Source: Epiperipatus broadwayi (taxonomy: Eukaryota; Onychophora; Udeonychophora; Euonychophora; Peripatidae). Taken from it: a stretch of 64,000 bases of DNA. The DNA lies in NCBI GenBank assembly GCA_028023455.1, contig JAQFVV010000049.1, forward strand, positions 5,631,149-5,695,148, written 5' to 3'. Shown here piece by piece: positions 10,606 through 22,925 of this stretch. Every line of letters starts with the position of its first letter. Positions within the stretch are counted from its first letter, which is position 1. The notes beneath the pieces were generated by a model that worked only from the letters and a program-made list of their open reading frames with translations, did not search any database and was not told where the DNA came from. A program made the translations under genes and the position numbers.

Positions 10606-12099
10606 AATATTCAGTACAGACATATTCGACCTTTATTCTAAAGCTCAAACAGATCATTATTTTATAGCATTATAATTTATTTATATAAAAAAGAAAAAGA
10701 TTATATACTTATCCATGCCCCCTGATTAACATATATACCAACACATGGAAGTTTTAATTTTTATTTTCAGGAAAAAATAAATTCACATTTATTCTTTTCC
10801 ATGAAATATTAAAAAAAAAAACTAAGAAAAAAACAATTGAAAATCTCTTATTAAATTTTTTTAAATTAAAAACTCAAATTTAATTGTAAAAAATAAATAT
10901 ATATATAGACTGTTTGAAAGATAATAAAATAACACAAAAAACTATCTATTTCACATGTTTCTGGCCTTAACTATTTTGCTTTAGTGTGATTTAAAATATA
11001 CAGTTGATCAAAATGCTTGAAAAATATTTTTTTTTAGCACATTCATAGGCAAGTTATTAATATATATTGAACTATGTTTAATTTAATGTTAACATGCTAA
11101 AATCTTAGCTAGTTAGTATAAACAAGGTCTTAAAAAAGTGATTATCTTCAAAACTTTATATAATTATTAGATTAATAACAACCATTTTTTTTAAAATTTT
11201 GAATCATATTTAGGCAAAAGCAAGAAATTCAATTTGCATCTTTAGCCTATTGAAAGATTTTGTTAACTTTTGTATTCCAAATTTTAAAATTCACGTATTT
11301 TTTTTCTAATATTTTAATTTTAAAAAAATTCTGAAGAAGCCAGAAAAATTGAAAAGGCAGTAATTTCAAAGTATAATAGCTCCACAATAATGAGAACTCA
11401 GTATATTTTTGGTAGTCTCAAACTTTGCAATAACTTTGCGATATTACTTTGATAAGTTAAGTTTTGATCCCCGTCATTTCACCTAAACTTTTGGTTACTA
11501 GCCTCTTCTATTCTGAGTTTAATAACTAAATAGGAGCACTATCTTGGCTATATGCATTGCAGTACATAGGTACATATGAACAGATGCTGTTAATATTAAT
11601 AATTAAAATATTATGGCAGATAAATTTTGATTTGCAATTAAAAATATTTATGTTATAAATTTAATTATATAAAGATCGATTTATTATTTTGCTTTGCAAT
11701 AAAATTGTATGTATATGTATAATCCACTCTATATAGTGATACATATATAGGATGGTATGATTTAGTTTTGTTAAAAGTTTTAGCTCTTGTGAAATAGAAG
11801 TAAAATAGTTGTAAACAAATTAACATTAAGCCACCACACCTGTGGGGAAATCAGCTAAATTTAGTAAATTTTGTAAAATAATTTGTTTACAACAAACTGT
11901 TGTATAAGTAAAGTCACTAGACTGGTACTATTCAAATCCCCAGTGGGATTTTGGATACTTTGCAGAAAATTAAACGAAAGTTTAAAATCTAAAATTTTAA
12001 ATTAACATCTAGCACTAATGGGTTCTCAAGTGATAATAAATTGTCAACAAGCAGGTGGCTGAGATGAATATTGTATAAATAGGCCACATTTTGACCTTT
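10606..12099. other. AT-rich spacer
   Basis: No gene or structured element was recognised. Base composition is strongly A/T with many homopolymer runs. Confidence 0.4.
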
Positions 12100-12480
12100 A
12101 TGAACACACAGCAACTTTTGAAAGAGAACTTGCTACCAGAATCCATGTCACTTGAAATTTTAATATGTCTGGCTAAGGAGGAAAATGTTTTTCTGCTTCT
12201 CCATGGGTGAATGGTGAGTTTACTGCCATACTATGCACCTAAAAACCTGACCAGTGCAAGGATAATATTCTCCAGCAACAGCCTGCCACCAGAAGAAAAC
12301 ACTGTCAATCTGTTCAGAAAAGAATGTTGCCATGCCTGAAGTCCAAGTGCCTACATCACCAGTGACAATGAAGAATTGGTAATATCATTCCAGAACTACA
12401 GAGCTCTGAATCAATCAGTATTTAATATCCAACTCTTAACTTTTAAAAGCTAGCTAAATGTAAAATAAAGAAATAATTTA
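12100..12480 (+). pseudogene. coding-like remnant of unknown origin
   Basis: This is richer in G+C than its surroundings. A TATAAATAGG sequence lies about 30 bp upstream. One plus-strand frame reads through about 110 codons with two stops and has ordinary amino-acid composition, including a Pro-Pro-Glu-Glu-Asn-Thr-Val-Asn-Leu stretch, Cys-Cys-His, then Ser-Asp-Asn-Glu-Glu-Leu. No family is recognised. A fragment of an old retroelement gag or ORF1 is the simplest explanation, but this is a guess. Confidence 0.3.
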
Positions 12481-13233
12481 ATGTTCAAACTAATGTTAAC
12501 TTTAAATTATGTCTAAATTAATTAACATTTAAATTATGTACTTGCCTACCTACACTTGTAATTTCTACTTTATTTAGTTCAAATCAATGCCTTATTTAAT
12601 TATTTCTTTATCATTGTGGTTATGCCTATACCTTTTTCTACATTTGCTTTTGATAAGTATTTATATTTTTTATTATATACCAATGCTTCAAAACAGTGAG
12701 CCTTTAATTTCAGTAAAACTTAGCAGAGATATAATTAAAATATTTTCATTTAATTATATTTATTAATGTTGCTAATTATATGCAATGTTTCAAAATCCTT
12801 TATTGTAATAATAACAAACCACCATGTGCTTGTTATTATTGATTATTTGTTTGATATATAAATGCATAATGTGGTTTGCTTTTAAATTTGATGTATGATT
12901 TTAATTATTATTATAATAAATAATAGGCTAACATTAGGGGCAGCTATAAAGTATATTTGTTAATCTATTATTAAACCCCTCCAAATATACTTTTTCATCT
13001 TTAATTAATTAATAAGATGTAGATTAAAGTGTATTGCAAGATTGACAAAATAATTTATATTTTAATTAGCCTAATTTGTAATCCTATTTAAGAATTGGCT
13101 TCTATGGTCTAAACCAATTAAAGCTATCATTAGATCAAAGTTAAGTTTAATTATATATGTTATATCATTTATTGTGTTGCAGATGTATTTTATTAAGTCA
13201 ATATACTTTATGTGTTGCTGCATCTTCTAAAAT

Positions 13234-13453
13234 GGGACCTGGATTAGGTTCAACTCATTCTACTATTTCGAGTTTGTGTGTCAAGAATTTTCCTGATTTT
13301 AAGGCCAGGTCATTGAATAAGCCAACATGCTCCTGAACTTCAATGTTCCTATCATTAGCAGCAAGATACTCCATTCCAGTATACTGTCCATTTAGTTGCA
13401 AAAACTGTGAAGAATTATCCACCCACAGGGCATAATTATTAATAATATTTTGC
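13234..13453 (-). pseudogene. retroelement N-terminal remnant ending in a 2A-like motif
   Basis: On the minus strand a frame opens near 13453 and runs about 65 codons. It includes Leu-Trp-Val-Asp-Asn, a Leu-Gln-Leu-Asn-Gly-Gln stretch and Ala-Ala-Asn-Asp-Arg-Asn, to a TGA at 13255-13257. Directly after the stop it reads Val-Glu-Pro-Asn-Pro-Gly-Pro (13234-13254). That is the diagnostic core of 2A ribosome-skipping peptides, with the TGA at the position where consensus has Gly-Asp. Several animal non-LTR retrotransposons (CR1/L2-related) are known to carry 2A-like motifs at the N-terminus of their ORF. No reverse transcriptase follows, so this is a broken fragment. The motif is seen; the LINE assignment is inference. 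Confidence 0.5.
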
Positions 13454-15820
13454 TAGTGCTATAGTACATAATTTCAACACAAAGCAGCCAGACCCCCCTC
13501 CCATTAAATATTCAGCATTGATCTGAAACTGCATCTTGGCTACTAAGTTAAATCTATATCAGTGTGAGCTTATTTATGCACTCACCCTTTATATAGAAAT
13601 TTGTATAATCTTATAATGAATAATCTATCCAGGGCTAATAATGTTACTTATGAAATAGCAATCCACAATATTAAAATAGGATTTGGCATTCTCATTATAG
13701 GCATACTCTCAGTGACTGCACACACACGTTCATTTAATATGTAAAGATGAGATTGATATAATACTGTCTCATCTACTGTGATGCTTGTGTGTGTTTGCCT
13801 ACACCTAGAAATTGTTCTTTTGTTTATTTACATTTTGACTTTAGTAATTAATAAAAATATGTTTAAATTACATTGGTCTCATATGTATTTTTTATAATCT
13901 AATTTCAATCCAATTAAATCTTAGTTATTATATTATATATGAGTAATATATGCATTGATGTTAATTTATAGAGATTACCTCCATCAACATGCTATCAGTC
14001 TATTTAAATTATTTTAGTCAGTTTTATATTAAGTCACATCTGAGCCTCATGTTTCTCTCTGTGTTATGTTAGGCATGAAGAAATGGAGACAGTGTATCCT
14101 CAGATATGTCATTTATAGGGGGTGTTGAGTCATGGAGTACTTGTAAATAAGTTGGAGCTTGGTCAGATTCAGGTTCATCATCACACTTTAGTCATATTTG
14201 GTCTATTTGCCTGGATTCTGAATTCTGTTGCAAGAATGTACAAATCTGACCATTACAGCTTCAAGATAATACTACAAATGACTAAAAACTTGAGTTTTTG
14301 AAATATTTTTGCATAATAATTGTAAGATAATTATTAGGAATTAAGAATATATATTATTACATTTTTATTTTCTACAGAAATGTTTTATTTTTAAATATAA
14401 AAGATTATATTATTCTGAGTAATGTTACTATAAAAATTATGGTTACAGTATATACGATCTGTCAAGAAAATATAACAATATCATAAAAATTACTTTTAAA
14501 ATGTAAAATGTTAAAGTGTAAGTTGTTAGATTTACTAGATATTAATAATTATTCATTCACATTTAAAAAAAACATTAAACAAAAGAAATTGTTCAGTTTG
14601 CAAATTCAATCTGCCTCTTCCAAAGTTAAATGATGAATCAGTGATTTGTTTTGATTAAAACCAATTTTAAAATAATTCTTAAAATTAAGTGTGACTTTTT
14701 TAAATTTTATTTAATTTATAGACAAAAATATCTATTAAATGAAGTCAAATTTATAATCTGATATATATATATACTGGTTTAATATTAAAATGAAAGTTGA
14801 AAGCTTATAGCAAGTGAGAACAAAAAAACTATCAAATTGCAGAAGGGTTAAGTGTATGTTCTATCTGACTGATATACTAATTTCACTCTAATTTATCAAC
14901 AATGTTGGCAAAGATTGATTCATTGGATTGATTCTATTTTTCATCTTTTGTTAAATATTTAAAGTGCTTTTAATATATACAAAATATAATTCTTTTTAAT
15001 AGTAAATACTGTTAAAATAAATAATACACACTTCCACCTCAATATTCAACAATATAAAATCAACAATACACAATCAACAAAGTGGTTTCATTTTCATATA
15101 GATTGTCTTTGTATATAAAAAACATTGTCTTGAATACTTATCACAAAGAGTATATAAATATATATCATTAAAAACCAGACAAAAATCCCAATATCAATAA
15201 TAATCAAGAATATTTTTATAGGTATACAATATTTTATAAATCTTGTTTTTAGTATAAAGTAAAATTAAAGTACTGTTGTTTTGACAAGATATCACTTGCC
15301 TTCAACTGGTGAAAATACATTATAATTACATGGTTGTAGCAAAAATAGCTGCATCATATTGTTGTCCAATAGACTGACTTAAATTTAGTAGTGCTTTTAA
15401 CATTTTATCTATTTGTGTGAGGAAACTTTTAGATGTTTTGTTGTTTCTTTATGTTTGTTAATTCAATTTATTTTGGAAGGGTATAGAAATATTAAAAAAA
15501 ATAAATTGCATTAAAAATGTGATGAAACATTAAAATGACCAATTGTATAGAAGAATGTCCTCACATTTAAACAAATAAAATAAACAAATTAGTAAATTTA
15601 AACCACTCTATTCTATTATCATATGATACAATTATCTCTGCTATATCCATGTATTTATTACTTCTTTTTAAATTAGTTTCTACTATCTTGTAAAACATCA
15701 TATTTTATTTTAATTTTTTTTATTAAACTGATCTTGAAAACATACTTTATAAAATAGCTGTAAAACATTTTATTTCATTTAATTGTTTTTATGAAAATTT
15801 TAATGCTTTATAAAGCTGAG
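13454..15820. other. AT-rich spacer with faint repeat traces
   Basis: No gene was recognised. A short stretch near 15165-15230 (ATCATTAAAAACCAGACA then CCCAATATCAATAAT) resembles the start of repeat family D. An ACACACACGTTCATTT patch near 13720 has no partner. Confidence 0.4.
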
Positions 15821-15848
15821 CACTGATTGTATATATGTGTGGAGATGG

Positions 15849-15905
15849 TAATCTGGACCAACTGATGAGTGCTGATTTAGTACGAAATACGTACATTGGT
15901 AATTA
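15849..15905 (+). ncRNA. hammerhead ribozyme motif, family 2 copy 1
   Basis: The type I layout is complete. Stem I is ACCAA with TTGGT, continued by TAAT with ATTA across an internal loop. The core CTGATGA is at 15862-15868. Stem II is GTGCT with AGTAC and a GATTT loop. GAAA is at 15884-15887, stem III is the palindrome TACGTA, and the cleavage position is an A after 15895. The one flaw is a C where the family has U at position 16.1, which breaks the A15.1-U16.1 pair. Palindromic stem III suggests dimeric action. Confidence 0.7.
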
Positions 15906-15951
15906 TTTATTTTTTCAACATGTGTGTGATCAGTGGGTCAGCAATATAAGA

Positions 15952-15996
15952 TGGCACTGCGAGTAGTGGGTCGTTCGAAAGTCTGAGTTCGAATCC
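15952..15996 (+). promoter_or_regulatory. candidate pol III box A and box B (tRNA-like)
   Basis: A TGGCACTGCGAGTAGTGG stretch resembles box A, and GAGTTCGAATCC (15985-15996) matches box B almost perfectly. Spacing is shorter than in a normal tRNA, and no cloverleaf could be drawn, so this is SINE-type promoter sequence rather than a tRNA gene. Confidence 0.5.
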
Positions 15997-16010
15997 AGCA
16001 TATATTACAT

Positions 16011-17944
16011 ATGTAAATGCAGGTTTAAGCCTGAACAATGTATTAACTTAATGATTTATGTAATTTTTAAATGACTTTATTTTATATATATGGTCATAAT
16101 GAGATTGCAGCTCTGAATAAGTTATACAATATTTTTTGTTATAAAATTCTAATACTTTTATGTTTTTGCTGTATATATATAAAAACAAATGTGCATACTA
16201 CTAAACTGATAATAATATAAGTTAATTATTTCTTAGTATAATTTAAATAAACTAGCCAATCATTTCACTTCTACTATCTCTGGCATCATAGTAAATTAAC
16301 TAACCGAATAATCATATTAATGCCACAAAACAATTGTTCTAGATTAGCTTTTTGAATAGTTATTTTAGCATGGTGTTATAGTTGCTATAAAGTATATTAA
16401 AGATGAATTGATTTATTAGTGTGTTTAAACTTTGTTATGAATTATTAATATGTATATAAACGTAAGTGCTAAAAACATTTTTAACATTTGATACAACAAA
16501 GTAAATATATATCTTTTAAATGTTTATACGTTGTTATCAAAAATTATTTTAATATTCTGAAAGTAACTATATAGTTAAAACTGCTGATGTTATCATTAAT
16601 ATTTATTTACGTTTTCTACTACGTCTGAATATTTTAAGACACGAGAGATGTATAATGAGAAAAAAATACTCATTTAGAAAAATATCTAGCAGTTGAATTA
16701 ATATTCAAAGATATTTTCTGTTTCTTTCTTTCTCTCTATATATATATACACACATAAACAATTGAAAATTTTATTTTCTCACGTGTGACTGAAAGTAAGA
16801 ATTAATTATAGGTTTAAACATACTTGTTTTTTTTTTATTTGTCTAATATATATTTATTTTGTAATAAATTAATTCACTTTCCTACATTTCTACACTCAAT
16901 TTTCTAATTAGTATTGAATTCCTTTAATACGTAACCTGTCACAGTTTATAAAATGGCAGTGTAAAAGAGGTAAAATACTCCCCGCAGTTTTTTTAATACT
17001 AAATTGCATTTAAAAAAAAATAAACATCTACGAGAATTACTGTAAATCTTTTGAAAAGAATTTTTTTTCTATTTTCCTTAATCACCCCATGTTCATGCCA
17101 AATTATCCCATGGTAATGCATGTGGAAAGCTTACATTTGTTTCTTTAGAGCATTTAGAGTAATGATATGTTATGAGTTTTTTTTTTTTTTTAGCATTAAA
17201 GAGAAATAACAAGGAAAAAAAGGAGTGTATTACCCCTTTGATAGCTCCCTGCTTTCAATAAGGCCTTTTTCTTCAGAAACTGTGATTAGGTTATGATTCA
17301 TCAAAATTAAAGTGGGAAAAGTAGTTATAACAAAAATTTAAGGAAAGAGGGGTTATCATTCCTTGAGAGTTAATGAGTTTTTGCAAGGTCTTTCATTAGT
17401 AACTCTCTTAGCTACTCTCTTTTTTAAAAGCATAGATAACTAAGGCAACATCAGTATGTTTCATTACATGATTTTATAATAGGTTAGACAGATAAGGATT
17501 AAAGTAATAAAATCATCACTCATTACTGTTTTGTTTTTTAATACCATACATAAAAATTAATGCAATAGATTTAATCATATATTTAAATCTAGCAATATAA
17601 TTAATTAGCATATTTTTTTAATAACTAACTTTTAGAAAAAGGGAGGAATATATTAAATTATAAAAATGTTTGCAAATATTCATAAATATATTTACGGTGT
17701 TATCAATAAGAAAAATCCAGGCCTTTAAACAAAATTACTCTTGCTTATATATGTTGTATGGATACATAAAAGTGTATCGATCTATTTGAAAATTAAGACA
17801 TATAGCCATTCAAAATTATTTGGTATGGATCCCAATTTTTTAAAGTAATTTATATATATTTAGTTTTAAAAATACGATTCTTTTTTAAATTAGCAACTAA
17901 TCGATCATTTTAAAGTATATTTATTTATCTCTGTTGTTTTTTTT
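16011..17944. other. AT-rich spacer
   Basis: No gene, hairpin element or recognised repeat was found. Around 17,210-17,420 the sequence is somewhat less A/T-rich, but no open frame or known motif was seen there. Confidence 0.4.
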
Positions 17945-18394
17945 CATCAACTTATCTATCGATCTACATATTTGAACATCAACTCTCTATCTATTTGTCT
18001 ACCCAACTATCTATCAATCTAACACCCCATTCATTTATCTATTCATCTACCTATTTGTCTGTCTACTTCCCTACTCATCTATATATTATGTTCATCTTAT
18101 AATGTGCCTATTTATATGTATTTCTATCTCACTATCCATCCTATCTCGTATTTTTTAATCTGCTTTCCTGTCTATCTGTACATGTCCAGGTGATTGTCAA
18201 TCTATCTATCTTTATATCTATCTATTTATCAAAGTAAATTTGACCGTCCATTCATTTATGTGCATGTCTCTCTTTTTATTTAACAATTTATTTATTTACA
18301 TATTTATCTCTTTCCTTTTTTCCTACTTCTTTATCTATATATCTATCTATTCATATATTTGTCTAGCTATCCACCCATCTCTCTATATATGTAT
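17945..18394. repeat. decayed CTAT/ATCT tetranucleotide region
   Basis: Interrupted CTAT, TCTA and ATTT units over about 450 bp look like an old, heavily mutated relative of the GATA array at 5.7 kb (complement strand). The ORF at 18240-18503 comes from this low-complexity sequence. Confidence 0.6.
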
Positions 18395-18710
18395 ATCATT
18401 AAAATCCAGTGAACAATCCAAAATATCAAATCAACCAACAATTTCAAACTATTATCAAGGCAACCTCTTTTTAACAATAAAGGTGGAATCCCACCTTTAT
18501 TAGATACCAAAAATTGCAATTTTGATCAAGGAGATGGAAATTATTGATACAAAAAAGTTTAAGTAAACCTTTTTAAACAAGTAATTATAACCAATTCTGA
18601 ATGCAGATTAATAAATAATCAATTATAACATTACAAACTAGAATTATAATTCTCAAATTGCACCCAAAGTATTACTTAAATAATAAGTGTAATAATACCT
18701 AAAAGGGTAT
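18395..18710 (+). repeat. dispersed repeat family D, copy 1
   Basis: Shares ordered blocks with 29850-30245: an ATCATTAAAATC start, a CAAGGCAACCTC-type block, GAAATTATTGATACAAA, AACATTACAAACT-type and TTGCACCCAAA blocks, and AATAAGTGTAATAATA. The order differs between copies as if circularly permuted, which suggests an originally tandem arrangement. No coding capacity. Confidence 0.65.
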
Positions 18711-19294
18711 ATATATATTCAATGCACTTGATCAAGAAAAAAATAGCATTAATTTTTTACATGTCTTACGCATTACAATACAGAATATATTATTATTAAA
18801 GAAATACCAAATATCTAATTATACTAAGACAATCCACAATAAGTACTCTGTTTAGATTAAAACTTACAGTTTTCCTTATGCATCATTCTTTTTACTATGA
18901 CTTTCAGAGAGAAGTCAAAAAGTGAAAGTATATTCTAAACTTCACAACTGTTTAAGAACCATTACTCCATATTATATAATTAGTGTCATAAAACAACTAT
19001 TATATGATAAATTATGTTGATACCATATTGAATCTATACGTTTTTAAATGGCTGTTAAAAGTCAATGCAATATTTAATCTAGTTTTCAAATATTTTGTAG
19101 TTTATTATTCAAGGTTACAATTCTTTCCACTTCCTCTTTTATAATTATGATAGCCACTTCAGAATTTCACCTTTATTATTTACTGAATCATATATTTCTT
19201 TTATAATAATTGTTTTCAAAGTACATCTGAATATTCAAGTAATTATTATTTCTAATATGTGAAGAATTCTTAAATTTTTATAAATAAAATTATT
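18711..19294. other. AT-rich spacer
   Basis: Nothing recognised. Confidence 0.4.
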
Positions 19295-19920
19295 ATAAAC
19301 AAAGGGAGTAAATCACTCTCCCCCATGTTCAGACTTAAAAGCATTCTAAATGTTGAATAAAGAATCAAGAATAGAATGAATCCATCTATTCTTAATATCT
19401 TTTATGTTTATTAACCAGGTGGAATGATAATGAAGAATTATTAAACTCATAAATAACTATACAAGGCTAGAGACAGCATTTCACTTTTAACACCTTGATT
19501 GTAATAATTAAACAAGATTTAATATGTAAACTTTAATGTCAACAAAGGAAGTAAATCACTCTCCCCAGGCTATGACTTAAAAGTACTGTTAATGCAGAAT
19601 AAAGATTTAAGAATAGACTGAATCCACCTCTGATATTTATAAGCATACCTTTCTCAATGTTGTTAATTAATAAGAATGAAAATAGAACTTAAGAATTATT
19701 AAACTTATAACTAACTATACAAAGCTAGAGACAACAACTCACTTTTAATACCTTGATTGTAACAATTAAACAAGATTTTAATATGCCAACTTTAAATTAA
19801 ACATAGCTCAATGTATATGTAAACAACATTTAAACTGCTTTTAAGTCGTAGCCTGGAGGAGAGGGATTTACTTCCTTTGTTTACATATCACTGAGCTATA
19901 TTTAATTTAAAATTATTATC
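19295..19920. repeat. repeat family C: two tandem units plus an inverted part-unit
   Basis: Units at about 19295-19545 and 19546-19800 share GTAAATCACTCTCCCC, an ACTTAAAAG block, an AATAGA-TGAATCCA block, AGAATTATTAAACT and GCTAGAGACA. From about 19801 to 19920 the start of the unit recurs in reverse orientation (TTAAGTCGTAGCCTGGAGG, then TTTGTTTACATAT). Unit length is about 255 bp. The arrangement is satellite-like. Confidence 0.75.
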
Positions 19921-19924
19921 TTTA

Positions 19925-20160
19925 GTATTTAGTGCTAATGTTTAGCAATAAAACACTTTGGACAACACACTGCAAACTTAGCTTAGAACCCTCAACTCCC
20001 AATGCTAAACAGGTCTACATCCATATAATCAATAAGATTAAACAAAGAGATGAGACAATCAGACCATCCCACATTGTAGAAGACATGTGGAATCTTTTGG
20101 ACATCCCAGAACTCCACACAAAAAAACAGAAATTAATTCCCAACTCACAATGAGATAACT
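19925..20160 (+). pseudogene. LINE ORF2 C-terminal tail fragment
   Basis: A plus-strand frame, open 19932-20153, reads Ile-Ile-Asn-Lys-Ile-Lys-Gln-Arg-Asp-Glu, then Pro-Ser-His-Ile-Val-Glu-Asp-Met-Trp-Asn-Leu-Leu-Asp-Ile. The same arrangement (Ile-Asn-Lys-Met, Lys-Arg-Asp, Pro-Ser-Tyr-Ile, Trp-Arg-Leu-Leu-Ile) occurs in the minus-strand LINE tail at 63422-63607. Both are therefore likely the last coding segment of one LINE family. It sits directly against the inverted part-unit of repeat family C, perhaps a 5'-truncated insertion. No reverse transcriptase core is present. The clade cannot be named from this tail alone. Confidence 0.5.
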
Positions 20161-22250
20161 CACTACTACCCATACTCAAACAAATTGTGCAACCATTCCT
20201 CATATCCATGGAACAATAATCAAAGGAATTCCCATGGTTTCCATCTATAACAAGAATGATATCTGTATAATCATACTATTTAGTAAATAAATGTTGATTG
20301 AAATAATAATAAAACATAAAATACTAATTACTTTGTTTTTGTTGATTTTAGCTAAAATTTTATTCATATTTGTATTTATATAGAATATTACACATTCAAG
20401 CAAGCTAAAAAAAATTATTAAAAATAAAGAGCAGGGAAATAAAACCAATTATTTATCAAAGTATCACTTGGCTTTTAAAGTCTGTTATTGATTAGTAACC
20501 CTCTCTATTATCCACACTGGAGCCATCTAAGATAAGTATAAGTAATCGGTGTACTTCTAGATGGTAATCTGCTTTCAAATAGAATTACAATCTAATGTCC
20601 ATTAATAATTAATTTTAGAGATATGGGATTCTCCAGTAAAGTGAATCAATGTGACTTTACTTTTTAGAGTATTATAGTCATAGCAATGTAGTTACTGAAA
20701 CTATAATAGTTGAATAAACAACTGTTCTTATGCCCAATTTTTTTGCCATGAAATGAGGTATGGATTCCTCTCAACATACTGAAAAAAAATAAGAACACTG
20801 AGCAATTTTTATGATGTTGGTAAAAAAAAAAATGTTTAAAAATTCTGTCACAACATGATCCTGAGTCACTTAGTAAATTTGTTGCTCATTTACATTGAAG
20901 GGGTATAAGATGAATATCCAATAAATGATTTTCTAAAAATATACTTTATAAATTTAGCAGTGAGTATATTACAGACAATCTAAATAATGCAATACTGCTC
21001 TCATTAGAAAAATATGATGAATGGTAAAATAAAATAAAGACATGTAAATAAGAAAGATGTTAATTTTTTCCATGTAGTATTTTAAAAGTTAAAGCAAAAA
21101 ACCCTCTATGTCAAACTAAGGATCTACATATAAAAAAATATAGATATCATTGTTGTTTACAGATTGTTTTGTAAAATCATTGCAAACCTTATTTTTAATT
21201 TTAAATGATTCGACTTCATATATTTGTCATCTGAAATTACAATAATCACTCTTATTTACAAATAATTACTAATGATAGCGATAATACACAATAGAAAATA
21301 ATTTGGACAGCTTTTAACAATATATTTTTTTCATATTGCATCACAAATATCTATCATTTACTTTTTTTTACAAATAAGAATAAGAGAAGGTAAGGGAATA
21401 TAATGAAATATTAGGAGTGGGGTTTGATGATAATATTAGATAAAAAAAATGGGAGATATAACTATTTTTTTTATACATAAATTACTACAGGGTAAAGACT
21501 TTTCCAACAACTATTACAGTCAAATACAGTAGAACAAAAAGTATTAATTATGTATGTACCAAATGCTGCGTAATGAGGGATGGGGTAGCTTTCATCTTTG
21601 CTTTAATGTTTAGTTAAAAATAGTTAGATATTTATTTATTGATGAAATCCAAATGGTGAGCTAGGTTGATACAGGCTAAATACATAAGGAAATATTTTAA
21701 ATCTCTTGAAAAATCTTCACTTGGTTTAGACTTAAACCCCTATCACATGCCAAGAAAAGAAATTCACTACTTATACACTATGAGGTTGTTATTTTGTATA
21801 AAAAGTTTTTTTTCTGAACAAAGACATACACTATAATAACGATATAGGTTTTAATGTTTTGATTAGTATTTTGATGATGAGTAGCATAAAAATTTTGCTG
21901 GTTAGATCAGATATTTATATGGACGAGTGATTTTATTAATTTAAAAAGTCATTACATTCTGGAGTATTCATAAGAAATCAAGAAGATTTAAAATTTAAAC
22001 TTTCTTTTTACGCATTTGACATATTCAATCCAGATTAAGTCTGACTTATTAAGCCAAAATGTGAGTTAACATATAATCCAGAAATGGTTAAACAAAAATT
22101 TTAAATAGTCAAAAACTATATTCTGATTTCTGGCATTGGTAGTACAATGTATTTTCTAGTTAATGTTTGTAATATTGAAACTTTTGACAAATTGAATTGT
22201 TATTTAAATGATTAATGTTTAGGTAATCCCAAATATTTCAGTGTTAAATA
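20161..22250. other. AT-rich spacer
   Basis: No gene or element recognised. The region just after 20,160 may be LINE 3' untranslated sequence. Confidence 0.4.
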
Positions 22251-22352
22251 AGATAATTCAAGTGTATATATATATGTATACAGTTGGAATAGAAAATTCT
22301 AAGATAATTCAAGTGTATATATATATGTATACAGTTGGAATAGAAAATTCTT
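22251..22352. repeat. 51-bp tandem duplication, two copies
   Basis: Units 22251-22301 and 22302-22352 appear identical apart from the last base. Each contains AGATAATTCAAGTG, an AT run, GTATACAGTTGGAATAG and AAAATTCT. Confidence 0.95.
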
Positions 22353-22599
22353 TATGATAGAAATTGCATGAAGTGTGAATCATTCAGAAACACCATATAA
22401 TTTTATTAAGATGGTGAAGATTTTAGACAAAAGAAATGCATTTATTAATTGTTTATTATGTTATTAAGTCAAATTTACTATTATGATCCACAGTTTGTTT
22501 ATCTGATTATTTGTTTTGATTTTAGCTAAACTTAGTAGGAGTTATCAACAAATAACTTCTGAAGAGCAGATTGAATTTCTTGTATTGAAGTTGATTTGA

Positions 22600-22925
22600 A
22601 ATATACATCAATGTGTGTACAGATAGAATATGATACTTAAGAGTTATTAAAAGCATTATCAATTATAGAAAGCTGGAGACAGTATCTCTCATTTAACACT
22701 TTGATTGTAATGATTAAATAAGATTTAATACTTAAACTTTAAATTAAACATAAATTGATGTATATGCAAACAAAGGGAGTAAATTATCCTCACCAGACTA
22801 TGGACTATAGAAATCAAAATATTCATTAGGACATGTTTAAATTAAAGTTTACACATTAAGTCTTATTTAATTATTACAATCAACATGTTAAAAGAGAGAT
22901 GTTATTTCCAGCCTTGTATAAGTAA
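22600..22925. repeat. repeat family C: tail-to-head junction and inverted tail
   Basis: GCTGGAGACAGTATCTC and TTTGATTGTAATGATTAAAT form the unit tail. They are followed directly by the head (GCAAACAAAGGGAGTAAAT), as in a tandem array. From about 22805 the tail recurs reversed, ending CAGCCTTGTATAAG. Confidence 0.7.

Larger units (their letters stand above)
15821..16010 (+). mobile_element. tRNA-related SINE-like repeat with hammerhead motif, family 2 copy 1
   Basis: The order on the plus strand is a GATTGTATATATGTGTGG head, a hammerhead-like segment, an ACATGTGTGTGATCA block, then tRNA-like sequence ending in GAGTTCGAATCC. The same order is found at 54824-55015 and, reversed, at 54541-54711. 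Having both a pol III-type box B and a ribozyme core recalls the Schistosoma SINE-like element with hammerheads. The tRNA-like part here lies downstream of the ribozyme. Confidence 0.75.

Noticed and set aside
10081-10657. Minus-strand frames of 60-104 codons upstream of the Penelope-like ORF
   Set aside because: They lie in a tandem non-coding repeat and are rich in Tyr, Ile and Phe as expected from A/T-rich sequence.
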